The translations under genes were made by a program, and so were the position numbers. Shown here piece after piece: positions 11,412 through 23,489 of a stretch of DNA of 64,000 bases (the first letter of the stretch is position 1; each line of letters opens with the position of its first letter). The stretch covers positions 30,992,001 to 31,056,000 of the forward strand of contig BSWB01000006.1 of assembly GCA_033239125.1 (NCBI GenBank), in the 5' to 3' direction. The stretch comes from Fagopyrum homotropicum. Taxonomy: Eukaryota > Streptophyta > Magnoliopsida > Caryophyllales > Polygonaceae. The notes under the pieces are model-generated. The model saw nothing but the letters and a program-made list of their open reading frames with translations, ran no database searches and was not told where the DNA came from.

Positions 11412-12322
11412 GGACACTACTTCTCAATGGTTCGCTATTCCTACATTGTGAAAGACTTGAAAGGTTGTAGAAAGTGACAAGGTTGAAGTTCTATATATGC
11501 CTATTTTTCACTAGGGCGGATGTTAATCGATATGATGAATCTTAGTTTATGAAGCTGTGTTAAGTCCTCACTATTTACTTTTTTGTTCTTTAGTGTGATC
11601 GAGGAAGGACTCTTTACGTTGTTTTTCTTTATATAGCAGAGGTTATGCCTTTATAAAACTTTTGATTTTTAAATTAAAATTAATTAAAGTTCTATTAGTA
11701 TTTGATAATACTAGGGATGCGACTTTATAAACCGTGACATGTGACAAAATAATAAGGTGGTGACACTAAACTGTGTCAGTTCTCGAACTGCTTTAATATA
11801 TAAAATAAGGTGGTGACACTAAACTGTGTCAGTTCACGAACTGCTTTAATATATAAGATAGATGTTACTCGGCTTTAAGGTTGAGTGAAAGTGTGATACT
11901 TAAATAAGATTACTAATTTATTGAGTCAAATGTCAGCTCACAAGCTGCTATATAAGATATATGTTACTCGGCTTGAAAGTTTGATATATGGATAAGGTTA
12001 CTAATTCTTGTGTTATTCAATTTGGTAGTTTTGCTTCGTGGATAACCTAAAAAAGCTTATCTCACCCTTTATGAGTTTGTTAAATGATTACATCTGCCTT
12101 TTTTAGAGTATTTACTTTTGCTATATGTTTTATAATAAAGATGGAGTAAATGGTGCATAATTTACCACAACGATGAATTAACTATTCTTCTATTCGTTGA
12201 TATATACTAACCTATCCGTCAACAAATCTAGCTGGTGGTGGCAATGGAATTTACAAAACCAATCTATTCGATTAAGAATAGTGTTAATTGTAAGAAAGTT
12301 GGGTAAACCTAGTATATACTTA
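11412..12322. other. 3' flank of TFIIA copy 1 with short tandem repeats
   Basis: The first 250 bp align with the 3' flank of copy 2 (to about 11650 and 41300) and probably contain the 3' UTR. After that the copies differ. From about 11750 to 11858, a 55-bp unit (AATAAGGTGGTGACACTAAA through TTTAATATATAA) is repeated twice in tandem, with a more decayed related stretch to about 12000. No gene is seen. Confidence 0.6.
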
Positions 12323-12613
12323 GGACCCGTTTGGTTCTAACTCCAGAAACGGAAACGGAATGGAAACGAATTTAGTCCATATGTATATCCTTATTCATGA
12401 AATTTTATGGAATTATTCTTTGTGGTTTAATGCAAAATGTCTTGATTTTCCACATTTTGTTTCTATATAGGATATCAAAAGTAATCAAACTCTACTTCAA
12501 TTACTTCAAATCACAAAGAATGATTCTAAAAACTTTCATGAATAAGGGTATACTTATGGACTAGATTCGTTTCCATTCCGTTTTTGATTCCGAAGTTAAA
12601 AACAAACGGGCCC
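12323..12613. mobile_element. Tourist/Harbinger-like MITE, copy A
   Basis: Terminal inverted repeats GGACCCGTTTGGTT and AACAAACGGGCCC bound 291 bp, flanked by TTA on both sides (12320-12322 and 12614-12616). A 3-bp TTA duplication with such ends is typical of PIF/Harbinger-derived MITEs. The interior has mirrored subterminal blocks (GGAAACGGAATGGAAACGAA near the left, its inverse near the right). Copy B is at 41489-41780 downstream of TFIIA copy 2. Confidence 0.8.
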
Positions 12614-12616
12614 TTA

Positions 12617-13082
12617 ACTTATTAACCAAAAAAATAACACATTTGGATTTATTAGGCTATTCAAACATATTGTATCAATGAAATGTTGTGCAAGCCCCCG
12701 TTAATAACAACAGTGATTGTGTTCTTCATTGCTCTGGTGGTCGAATATTAATTAGGTCGCTAAATCTGTTTATTTGAAGGCGATGTAGACGTGTAATGTT
12801 TTTTTTTTTTTTTTTAACTAAGCGTGATCGTATTTTCTAGTTATGTCATTCTTATTTTCCAAAAAAAAAAACCAACTTATCCTCTTTTCAATTACAGTCT
12901 AATATTAATATTTTGTAATTTATGATTTCTTAAATGTTTCACTTTTTTATTGGTACAATTCCAGTCTCCTACGTGTAATACCATATCATTTTATTGTTAA
13001 GAAAATAAAAGTGAAAATTAATAAACTATCAAAGATAAATTATGTTTTAAAGATAAAAAAACAAAAAATAAAAGAGCAAATT
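12617..13082. other. intergenic, nothing recognised
   Basis: AT-rich sequence with homopolymer runs (T near 12800, A near 12860). No ORF, RNA gene or clear repeat is supported. Confidence 0.6.
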
Positions 13083-13126
13083 TGTCACTTCAAAATTATA
13101 GAGGGAGTCACTGCGACCGCGGGGCG

Positions 13127-14911
13127 TGTTCGCTCCAAAAGATGTGGGCAAGCTTTAAAATTTACAACCCAAGTATGCTTGAACAATATGCGAACCCGCA
13201 GTGTACGGAACAATTGTAATAAAAGCAAGAATTCTAGGGGTCGAACATAGGGACTATGGTGAAACAAAGCACGGAATCAGGTAGTCAAATATTGCTAACA
13301 ACTACAAATTAAAACAATCAAAGATGATGTAAAAGTCAAGTAAGGGGAAATGCGGATTCTAGGGATTAAAGCATCTAGTTGTGCATCCGACTCAAGATCT
13401 CAAAGGATAACGTGGACAAAGCTGAGGTTTGCAAAGGGAAGGTGTTTCTAAGGTGGGAATAGATCACCGGGTAAGTCTCACTACTCACTATCCAAACCAA
13501 AGCTCCTATTACGTGGTAAGTCTCAAGGTACTAAGGAAATGAATTATAATCTCAAACCAACACACCACCCAATGGAATAGAATCAACCTTTACCGGGTAA
13601 GTCTCAGGCTAACTCACAAAGATGGGATGAAGGCACACTCAAACCCCAATAAAGGATAAACATTTATTACCTACACTCATGATCTTGGGTATACAAACAA
13701 AGGAATCACCGGGTAAGTCTCATCCTAGGCTCGCATTGAACCAGGAAAGGTGTAATAAGGATAAGATTTGGCAAACTTAAACTCTTAACTCAGATATGGT
13801 TCAGGAAAGGTTCACCTCGTTCAGTTATATTCCAACCCGGTCGAGATGTTCAATGATTGAGCGAGGTGTTCCAGGGTTAAGGTAAAGACTCGAGTTTTCA
13901 GGGTCCTGCTGGGATTAAGATCATTCTATCATCGTCTTTCCCACAACTTTCAGCCAATCACCCTAGAATCGCATAAGAAACTTAGCCAACAATCATCATG
14001 ATAACAATAATCAAATTAATAGGAAAGGAATCAATATTCGAACAAGAAAACCTTAAGAAAAAGGTCACAATAACTGAATCAAACAAGTAACAAACAAGCG
14101 TTCCTCAATCACAAGTCAGCAAAGACAACAAACCAAAAGAAATCTAAGAAGATCTTACAAACTCCTTCAAAAGCTAACTCCAACTATGATTTCTTCCTTC
14201 CTTGAACTTCAATCCTTCAACTCTTCCTTCAACTCTTCCTTCAAAACTCCAGAAAACCCTTCAATTGTTGGATGCTCCAAGCATATGATCCGTAGATTTC
14301 AGGATCCGAAGATGGCTGAATTGTGGAAAATCCAACCCTTTATATAAGAGAATTATCTTCCAAAGATAATTATATCTTAAAAAGATAATTTCCTATAAAA
14401 TATATCTCTATCTCTTAAAATAAATCAGCCAAAAATAATATCTTCCTTCCAGAAATCCAGCAAAAAATATAAGATATCATACTTCCAAAAATAAATGATC
14501 TCAACCAAAAATAAAGATCTCGCCGGCGACAGGGTGTTCGCCTCGGTCGGGATGCTCCTCAAGATCACCTCGGTCGAGGTGGTACTGTAGCTGACCGAGG
14601 TGAATCTCAACTGAATGTGAAATCTCTCAAATCTTGTCCAAAATCAAATCTCTATTCCATTTCTATGCTTCTTGAGATCTTCCTTAAGCTCCAGAATGTA
14701 GCTCCAATGACTCCTTAGCTTCATTAGCTCCATTTTAGTCCAAAACGTGCCATTTTACCTAAGATTACAACGAAACTAGGTGTAGACCTCGATTCCCGCA
14801 AAGGTAGACAAAACAACAATATAGTCGCAGAATATACATCCATACATGCAGATTTATGAAGATAAAACGTCTAAACTAGCCCCAAAATATAGACTATAAT
14901 ACATGCTATCA
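13127..14911 (-). mobile_element. nested Athila-type solo LTR, minus orientation
   Basis: Begins TGTTCGCTCC and ends ATGCTATCA (1785 bp). Flanks are GGGCG (13122-13126) and AGGCG (14912-14916), a 4-of-5 match. The layout resembles the Athila LTRs at 30124 and 35805, including a GGGTCGAAC block about 100 bp from the left end. A minus-strand TATA box (CTTATATAAAGGG) is at 14338-14350. It carries two repeated short motifs: ACCGGGTAAGTCTCA four times (13468-13725), and CACCTCGGTCGAGGTG-type palindromes near 13815-13875 and 14530-14600. Excising it rejoins a GC-rich inverted repeat in the host LTR, which supports the junction. Confidence 0.65.
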
Positions 14912-16069
14912 AGGCGCGGTCGCGGTAAAACAGAAAATCGAGGCCTATCTTTTGTAACCGTCGTTTTTATTACGGGAAAATCCGATCTTGTCTTCTCTTA
15001 TCCTCGTGTGGCCTTCTTCCTAACCTTAAGTGTTGTCCATTCTCCTCTTCACGTAAAACCCATTCACCTCTACTCTTCTCCTCATCTTTATCAATGTCCC
15101 TCTCCATTCAAGTATCAGGATCTTCTTCTCCTTCCATTGAACGTTGTGTCAAGGTGTTATCTTTAGTACGACATCAGGACGGACAATAACTTATTCTTCT
15201 TCTTCTTCTCCCTCCTTCTGCTTCTTCTTCCCTCATGTTTGAATCAAGGATTTCCTTTGATTTCCCCTTTCGTTTTTGTGTCTTGTGACAATTGATGAAT
15301 TCAGGAAGTTAGCGATATTCTCAGTCTCTTAGTGGACAACCAGAGGAGAGCAACACGAACCAAGGGGACAACAAGGGCATGTTACACATCAACGAACGTA
15401 ACGACATATGATTCTAGACTTCACCGTGGCCGAGCCTTCTCAAACCGTGGTCGCGGGTGTACCTCTATCACCGCGGGAGCGGCAATTTGTCGCTTTGGCG
15501 CTCTAGACCTTGTCTCTGCGGTCGCGCCTTCCTGCTTCTGCAGTCGTATTATCTCACCAGTGGGTACCAATTGTTGGTAAGTTGATCCTTCCTTGTTGTC
15601 TTAGTTGGTTTAAGAGTAGTATAATGCTAGGATGGAACCTAGCAGAACTAGTGTGAATGCTAGTTAGTGGTGAGGAAGGGTTATCTCGTGGAATGAATGC
15701 TATAGGCGGTTTTGAGGACGTTGTTATGATACGTTAAGAGTAGAAAAATTGTTTGATACAGTTTTAGAACTATTGATAGAGATAGACTGTTGATGTTTAT
15801 GCACGAGGTGTAGTAATTGAGATGGAATTGGGATAGTTATGATTGCCTAGGAGTTAGAGACTTCTATTTCTCGGATAGTTGATTGATCCACATGTCCTTG
15901 TGATTAGACGGTGAACTGTATTCCTGCAGGAACTAAGATTGTTGATAGTTGAGATTATCTTGATACAGGTAAGTCTCTTGGACTTACTTAGTTGACCTTC
16001 TATGTGTTAGCGTGATTGTAATAGTGGTGTTTGCTTGAGTGTTTAATAATAATAACTTGAGTAGTATGA

Positions 16070-16345
16070 CCAATACTGTTATATGGCCCAAGTAGTAACA
16101 GACGGTGACATCATTGCCCAGCTCTGACATGAGACTAGGAGGTACATTACGACTAGCCCAAACAGGTACACGGTGAGGTGCATCGGATCCAGTCTTGTTG
16201 GTATATGGGCGACCTGTACTGTTATATGGCCCAAGTAATAATGGGCGGTGACATCATTACCTAGCTCTGACATGAGACTGGGAGGTTCTCTGCTACTAAC
16301 CTAGACAGATACACGGTGAGGTGCATTGGGTCCAGTCCTGGCAAG
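16070..16345. repeat. about 140-bp tandem duplication inside the + LTR
   Basis: Two successive copies of ACTGTTATATGGCCCAAGTA through GGTGAGGTGCAT...GGTCCAGTC, starting near 16075 and 16216. They have diverged by roughly ten per cent by eye. The duplication covers the group-conserved GGCCCAAGT...GGTGACATCATT block. Confidence 0.75.
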
Positions 16346-16819
16346 GTTCGGGAGATCCTCATGTCACAAAATAAGTTGAATTAGAAAGTGGATGACGTAA
16401 CAAAGATAACAAATGAACTTCTGTGTAAGCATGATATGTGTTTTCTTTCTTGCCTTGTGTGTGTGTTGTTGTGGGATGTTAGCTAACGGTTTATTTTGTG
16501 TTGTAGATGCCTGCAGGATAGGGATGTTGCCGAGTGATCCGGTTGGAGTGGTCAGTCAACTTCCCGTACATTATAGGATGGGATGTTTGGGTTTCTTATT
16601 TCTTGTATTTCAGTGTAGCATTATAGATTATAGTACTCGATTAAGAGTTTGGTCCTTGGTTTTGTTCTAACATTTTTGCATTATTGGATATTTCGGTTTT
16701 ATTTTATTTGTGCCTTATTGCAAGATCCGGTGAACTTGTTGTCAAGATAGGGTGATGACCCATTGTGAGGTCCTAACCCATAACGCCCCGAGTTTGGAGA
16801 ATTTGGGGTATTACTATAT

Positions 16820-17197
16820 ATATCGGTGTATAAAAACCAATTCTCTACTAGAACAACTTTTCGAATCACTGGAAGAGAGAGGAGTAAAGCGGGAGAAGAA
16901 GTTGCGGCACCAACTATGAAAATCATAGTTCTTGTTCCCTTGCCTTCTTCTTCTTTCTCAGTCTTATGTGTTTAGTAATTTGATTATTTTGATATCTTTT
17001 TCGGTCTTACATATGCGTATGATTTATGTAGTTTGTCACGGTGTTATATTTCAACTTGTTCATAAATCTAGCATTCAATTAAACTTTGAGAATATTTGGA
17101 GCCAATTAGCTCTACCTCGAGCATAATCTAGGGTGTTTTTTAATTGGAAATTATTATTTTAGGATCTAGGTTAATCAGTAATTGTTTGATTGAGTGT
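16820..17197 (+). pseudogene. TFIIA gamma pseudogene fragment, 5' leader/intron part
   Basis: Aligns with the leader region of both TFIIA copies: GAGAGGAGTAAAGCG, GTGTTTAGTAATTTGATTAT, TTTCAACTTGTTCATAAATC and CATAATCTAGGGTGTTTTTT all have counterparts at 8350-8660 and 38880-39190. No coding exon follows. The alignment is broken at 17197 by the copia element and resumes at 26109. Confidence 0.7.
17193..17197. repeat. target-site duplication AGTGT of the copia element, left copy
   Basis: AGTGT precedes TGAAGAACGG at 17198 and recurs at 26109-26113 directly after GGAGTTATCA. The match is perfect and fixes both element borders. Confidence 0.92.
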
Positions 17198-18228
17198 TGA
17201 AGAACGGAGAAGGAAATAGAATAAGGAAGGAGATACTCTAGAAGGGGGGGGGTTGAATAGAGTATGGAAACTTTTCACAATCGTAGTGTCAAGACCTTGA
17301 ATTGACACTCAAGGTCTTGATATCGAACTTGAAACCTGTGATGATAAATGTAACTCAAGGCCTTGAAGCAAATCTCAAGGTCTTGACTTAAACTTGTAAA
17401 AACTGTTAGTCACGACTATAAACAATAAAATTAAAGAGCGGAAATAAAAACAAGATCAACGCGCGATATGTTTACGAAGTTCGACTCTAACGGCTACAAC
17501 TCCGCCTAGGGTTTTCGACACTAGGAATTAACTATCTATTATACCGCTTCTTTTGACTCCTAGATACAATCTAGAAGAACTTCCCTTCTTCTCACACTTG
17601 TAGTCTCACCGCTACTATCTACTCAACTCAGATTTAGCGAACAATAGCCTAATTACTTCGTAGAGTAACACTGAGTATAACACTCTCAAGATATGCCTAT
17701 ATCAATCTGTGTTTATCTCGCTCTCTCAACATAAATGAAACATATCACAATGAGAACAAGATAAAAGTTGTAGATGAAGAAAGCTGGAAACGATCGATGT
17801 AAGCGCTGCCTTTCTTCACTGTTACTTTGATCCTTATATAATAGCTTATGTGGAGGCTTGGTTTTATTGACCGTTGAACATTCAAATCCACTCCACAAAA
17901 TCTGGGCAAATCTTCTGCAAAATCTCGGTTGTTTGAAGTCCGGTCTTTGCTCACAAAATCTTTAACAACTTCGCATGCAATCTACAAGCGAGATCTTCAA
18001 CAGCTTTTGCATAAAATCTTCTCGCAAGATCTTCCCTTTACTCTTAGCCGTTAGAAGATCTTTGGTTATTATGAACCTGCACAAAACCTGTAACAAACAA
18101 ACATAATGTCTACATATAATAATATTTGTTAACAGTTATAACAGTCTGTTTGTCTTTCATCATCCCTATTTGTCGACCATCATCCTTAGAATCAATCTAA
18201 CAAAGCTTTTATCAAGGTGGAGTTATCA
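17198..18228 (-). mobile_element. 3' LTR of the copia element
   Basis: The outer part carries several TCAAGGCCTTGA-type palindromes (about 17290-17395). It differs from the other LTR by several indels: the right LTR lacks about 110 bp around 17340-17520 and carries a short rearranged duplicate. The substitutions and indels imply an old insertion. Confidence 0.88.
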
Positions 18229-18242
18229 ATCTCCCTGACAAA
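18229..18242 (-). other. polypurine tract of the copia element
   Basis: On the minus strand GTTTTGTCAGGGAGAT lies immediately upstream of the 3' LTR start TGATAACTCC. A purine-rich stretch in this position is the expected plus-strand primer. Confidence 0.65.
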
Positions 18243-18699
18243 ACAAATATCAAGCCTGCAACATATTATAGTGTAATGCAAGTGAAGAATGCAAAAATCA
18301 AAGGTTTGAAATCAAAGTTATTGCAGACCCAAAGAAAGTATTTCAAAAGTAGAAAAATTAGATGGCAAGGCCTTAAAACTGAAAATTTGAAAAAGGGAGA
18401 AAATTGATTTCAAGACCATGAAATAATTCTTGGTACCACTAGCTACACCTCTTTCCACGAACATCTGCTTGAGCTTTTCCTTTCCATCTTTTGTGGGCGT
18501 CAGCAAATGTTTTGTTTTTCATCATCTTATCAAGGCGACATTCCTTCTCTACATCCCGATACTTTTTAACATCTCCATATTCTTTTACCGTAAGGAGTGT
18601 GGGTTCAGTATGAGTCAGGCGAAGAATCGGGTGGTTGAGCACATTTCGTTCACAATTGAGCAGAACGTTGGTAGCCCTTTCTCGTGTATGCTCCGCTGC

Positions 18700-19915
18700 A
18701 TCTTATGTTAGGAGCATAATACTGCCATTTGTAGTAAAGGTCAAAGCATTTATGTAAAACATCTGATTTACCTTTGCATGCACCATATACAAAAGCTCAT
18801 GGGTGGCATCCAATTTATCCGTCAGGTCTGCTCTAATGTCGATCACATCTCTTCTCAAGGAGTCAAGAACAAACTCCAAGTCCTCCAACCGTTGTTCAGG
18901 GAGTGTTGTTATAGAAGATGATGATGATGCAGACTTGTCCTTCATCTTTCATTATTCTGCCAAAGTCCTTTCAATCCCTAGTCTCTGGAAACAATCTTCG
19001 TCAATTTTTCCAATTGACGGTTGTTGGTCCTCGAGAGAGGTGTCAATGGAAAAATATTCGAAGATTGTTGGAAGTAAGTTGGAATATGGGAGAGGGATTG
19101 TTCGGGTAGAGTTAATGGTATGCAACATGTGGTTCAAAATGAGGTTTGGCATGTCAATGTCGTAGTTGTTCATCACCAAAAGCAATAGTTCTAGGATTTA
19201 GTCGGTGAGAAATTCCCTGGAGTTTTAGCGAGGAATGATGAACCGAACTAGGATGGTGAAAACGAGTTTAGCCTCAAGGGTTAGAAAGGTGTGGGTAAGC
19301 TGGCGAGAAGAGGAGGTAGAGGGGATAATATTTTTCTCCTTGGCCAATCGGACACACTCACTCCTTGAAGGATGTGAGTCAAAAGAGATGTTGGAAGAGA
19401 GATGAAACAAATTGGGCAATAAGGGTTGGGTTCAAGGTTACCTGTTTGCATTTGATGATCGTTTCAAGGGTTAGGGTTCCCCTACCCCTTCGTACGACCA
19501 TGTTAATGTAGAATATCCGGGTAAGTTTGGAAAATGCCACTTCTTCTGGATTTAGAAGTTTTCAAAGAGAAGACCCTTTGAGAAGAGAAATAAAAGGGAG
19601 TTTAAGGGTCCCCGAAAAATCTAGATCGATAGATTCACACATGCACAGTTTGCGAGTGTTGAATCCGTCGATCCGCGTTCCCGTTTTTCTTGAAATTTCT
19701 AAACCAGGAACTTGGAAGTTCAGTTTAAACTTGAGCAACAAGATCGGTTTGTGATGTGGGTGACGCTTGATGTGGCGATGTTGGTGGTGAAGGTGTGTCG
19801 GATGAGATGTTGATGGACACATCTCTTGGCTGAGAAGGCGTCATTTTCGGCTTCTTTGTGGAGGATGAGGCCAGACGGTCAGATGAAAGCTTAGAAACCA
19901 TGGTGTATGAGAGTT
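18700..19915 (-). pseudogene. envelope-like third ORF of the Sirevirus-like element, broken
   Basis: The open segments lie in order on minus. A Ser/Pro/Lys-rich N-terminus (from about 19900; SPPTSPHQASPTSQ) is followed by a middle domain at 19420-18952 (LVFTILVRFIIPR, YDIDMPNLILNHMLH, RTIPLPYSNLLPTIFEYF), then a predicted coiled coil at 18945-18750 (LPEQRLEDLEFVLDSLRRDV). The middle wording resembles the plant transposon protein domain found in Sirevirus and Athila extra ORFs. The position between RNase H and the 3' LTR fits. Function is unknown: the envelope name rests on position, and no clear signal peptide or transmembrane segment is seen. Stops split it into at least four pieces. Confidence 0.65.
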
Positions 19916-20340
19916 TTCGAAAGAAGGGTCTGAAGATGCAGAGTGAAAGCAAGAGAGAGAGTTTGTAAGTTGATGTTGAAAGAGACAGATGAGAGGGGGT
20001 TTAAAAAGGGAGACTTGTCAAATCAAATTTAAAGCCAAGGCCTTGGAAATGTGCAAGATATTAAATGGATTTGATTTGGAAATAAAGAATCTAACCTTTC
20101 CGATTTTCAAGAGTAAAACAATGAATGTGTAACCATAAAATATTTTGAAAATTATTTTAAACTTCCATCTTTAAAATGATTAAATGATTGTTATCTAAAA
20201 AGATAATAACAAACTAACTAGATCCAATCAGTTTTACTATTGTCTTTAAAATCCATGTCAAGACCTTAAACTGCATTTCAAGGCCTTTGAAATGAAAAAC
20301 AGACAGCATTATAAGGAGATATAGTATCGATTTACTCCTC

Positions 20341-23300
20341 CTATGATAATTCTTCATTGTTCAACATACCAAGCTCCAATCTTATGAAATTGAAACGATC
20401 TTCAGGTAGAGGCTTAGTAATTATATCTAGAAGCTGCAAGCTAGTCGAAATAAAAGATATAGATACATCACCTTTTTCTACATGATCGCAAATAAAGTGA
20501 TGTCTCACATCGATATGCTTTGTTCTTGAATGTTGCACATGATTTTTGGTTATTGAAATAACACTAGTATTATCATATTTTATAGGTATATCTTTAAGAT
20601 CAAAACCGAGATCACAAAGTTATTGAACTATCCATAAACTTGTGAACAACAAGCACCAACAACTATGTATTCGGCTTCAATTGTGGAAAGGGCGACATAA
20701 TTTTACTTCTTGGAGTGTCAACTGATTAGGTAAGACCATAAGAATTGACAACATCCAGAAGTGCTTTTTCTATCAACCTTATAGGCTTCGAAAACTGCAT
20801 ATGAATAATCAACAAGATGAAAACTGTTTTGTCTAGGATACCATTGAACGAGATCCTTAGAGTCATTCAAATATCAAAAAATTCTCTTAACAACAATCAA
20901 GTGTCACTCTTTGGGATCAGCCTGAAATCTAGCACACATGCATACATTAAACATAATGTCAGATCGACTTGTAGTAAGATAGAGCAATAAATCAATCATA
21001 CCTCTGTACTCTTTTTGAGTAACACTCTTACCATTTTTGTCTTGATCTAAGGAAAGAGTAGAGATCATGGAAGTCTTTGTTACCATGAATTGATCCATTT
21101 TATATTTTTGAGTAGATCCTTGATATACTTACTTTGATTGAGAAAAATTTATTTCTTAACTTGAGTGACTTGTAGACCAAGAAAGAAATTTAATTCTCCC
21201 ATTAAGCACATTTTGAATTCTCTGCACATAATGTCTGAAAATTATTTGCATAGAGAATCATTAGTAGCATTGAATAATATATCATCAATATAAATCTGAA
21301 CTACTAATAGATTGTTGCCTTTGGTTTTGACAAACAAAGTTTTATTATTCAAACCTCTTTGAAAATCATTTTCCAAAAGATACTTGGACAATATTTCATA
21401 CCAAGCTCGAGGAGCTTGTTTAAGACCATAAAGAGTTTTGTCCCATTTGTAAACATAATCTATAAAAATCATCATTTTCAAAAACAGGAGGCTGAGCAAC
21501 ATAAACTTTTTCTTCCAAGAAACCATTTAGAAAAGCACATTTCACATTCATTTGAAAAAGATTTATATCATAAAAGATGCAAAGGCAAGTAGTATACGAA
21601 TGACTTTTCACCTGGCTAAAGGGGCAAAAGTCTCCTCATAATCAATATATTCTTCTTGACTGTAGTCTTGTGCTACAAGTTGTGCTTTATTTCAAATAAC
21701 TTTACCATTTTCATCCATTTTATTTTGAAAGACCCATCTTGTTCCAATGACTGATTGATGTTTGGGTCTTAGTTTGAGAGTCTAGATTTCTCTCAAATTT
21801 ATTCAGCTCGTTTTGAATGACAATGAACCAATATGGTTCTTGAAGTGCTTGAGAATAGTTCTTGGGCTCTACAAGAGACACAAAAGCATAAAAAGTACAC
21901 AAATTCTTGAAACTTGATCGAGTTTGGATACTAGATTTGGGATCACATATGACATTCTATTTTGGATGAGATGAAAAGTGTTTGAACTTTCTCCTTTTGA
22001 TTCATGTGTCTTATGATGGAGTTTCAAGATCTTGAGGCTCATTTGCATGACTTGATTCAGGTGTTGTGTCTATTTTGCTCATGTCAAGGCCTTGAGGTTG
22101 TTATTCAAGGTCTTGAGATTGCTCAGCAATATCCTGAATTTGTTCTTGCATATATCGATCTCGAGCCTTTGACATTGATTTTTCTTCTTCATCATCAAAA
22201 TTTTTCTCTCCATGTCGATTCGGATCAAGATCTGTAAAGCTATCACTCAAAGTACCATCATTGCTTTCATCAAAAATAACATGAATGCTCTCCTCAACAA
22301 TCTTGGTACGTTTGTTAAAAACACGATAGGCTTTACTATTTGAAGCACAACCAACAAAGATTGCTTCATCACTACGAGCATCAAATTTTTCAATTTTATC
22401 TTTGTCATTATTATGAACAAAGCACGTACATCCAAAGGGTTTCAAATAAAAAATGTTTGGCTTTCTTCTTTTGAAAAGTTCATAATGAGTCTTTTTCAAA
22501 ATAGGGTGAATTAAACATCTATTTAAAATATAGTTTCCTGTGTTAACAACTTCAGCCTAAAAATGTTTTGACAAACTATTTTCTAAAAGCATTGTCCTAT
22601 ACATGTCCCCCAAGGTGCGGTACTTTCGTTCCATAACCCCGTTTTGTTGAGGTGTTTTAGGAGCTGAAAAGTTGTGTAAAATACCATAATTTGCACAAAA
22701 CAAATCAAATTTGAGTTGATCAAATTTTATGTCATGATCACTTCTAATAGAAACGATAAGCAGGTTTTTCGAGGTTTGTAACTCCTTACAAAGTTTTGAA
22801 AACTCAAAGAGTGATTCTGATTATTCTTGTAAAAAAGAAATTCATGTAAACCGAGAATAATCATCCACAACAACAAGGATGTACTATTTTCCCTTGGGAG
22901 ATTTGACACGCATAGGACTACATAAATCCATATGTAAAAGTTCAATAAGTCGAGAAGTACTTATAACTTTTTTAGGTTTAAATGAACCTCTTGTTTATTT
23001 ACCTCATGAGCAAGGATTGCAAAGCTCATCAACCTTGAAATTCAGGCTTGGTAAACCACATACCAAGTCTTTTGATAGAATTTTTCTCAAGGTGTGCATG
23101 CTAACATGACCAAATCTTTTATGCCAAAGTTTTGGATCGTCTATCAAGGGCTTGAGACACTGTAAACTAGTTTCTGCAACTTAGTTAGTGTTCATAGAAT
23201 AGACATTATTGCAATGAGGTGCAGTAAGTACAATATCACCAGATGTTGCGTTTTGAACTTCACATTTCTCATTATCACCAAGAGTAATTGTTCTAGTAGA

Positions 23301-23480
23301 TTGCTTCTTTAAATCTGAAAATAGTGAGCTTTTTCCACTCATATGTCTTAAGCAACCACTATCTAATATCCATTAATGCTCCTTAATCTTGTTGATATCT
23401 TGCAAAAAAACAAACTTCAACCTTTTCGGCTAGACCAAATGACAAATTTAGATCCATATTCAGGATGGACCATATTTGGT
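20341..23480 (-). pseudogene. copia pol: integrase, reverse transcriptase, RNase H, broken
   Basis: From right to left on minus: GAG-pre-integrase region near 23200-23040 (LWHKRFGHVS); integrase core 23000-22560 with the first acidic residue in MDLCSP, the second in RSDHDIKFD and Glu in NGVMERKYRT; integrase tail to about 22100 (LKPFGCTCFVHN). RT follows at 21850-21200 (VKCAFLNGFLEEKVYV, KTLYGLKQAPRAWYE, YIDDILFNATNDS), and the copia RNase H end at 20700-20341 (KHIDVRHHFICDHV, TKPLPEDRF). The canonical YVDD is YIDD here. Stops and frameshifts break it into about ten segments, so no enzyme can be made. Confidence 0.9.
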
Positions 23481-23489
23481 GGTTTAGTC

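Larger units (their letters stand above)
13083..16813 (+). mobile_element. LTR (solo or fragment) of the Tekay-like group, + orientation, interrupted
   Basis: Its right end at about 16740-16813 has the group's 3' LTR signature (GACCCATTGTGAGGTCCTAA, then CCCCGAGTTT...AATTTGGGGTATTA). Inside are the conserved hairpin AGGTAAGTC...GACTTACTT (15966-15990) and the block GGCCCAAGT...CGGTGACATCATT. A nested solo LTR occupies 13127-14911. The left limit (TGTCACTTC at 13083) is inferred from spacing and from the GC motif that becomes continuous when the nested LTR is removed. No target duplication was found. A short CT-rich leader at 15000-15250 contains no supported gene. Confidence 0.6.

Noticed and set aside
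14425..14610. Small ORF near the minus-strand TATA box of the nested LTR
   Set aside because: It is inside LTR DNA and upstream of or across the promoter; no homology.
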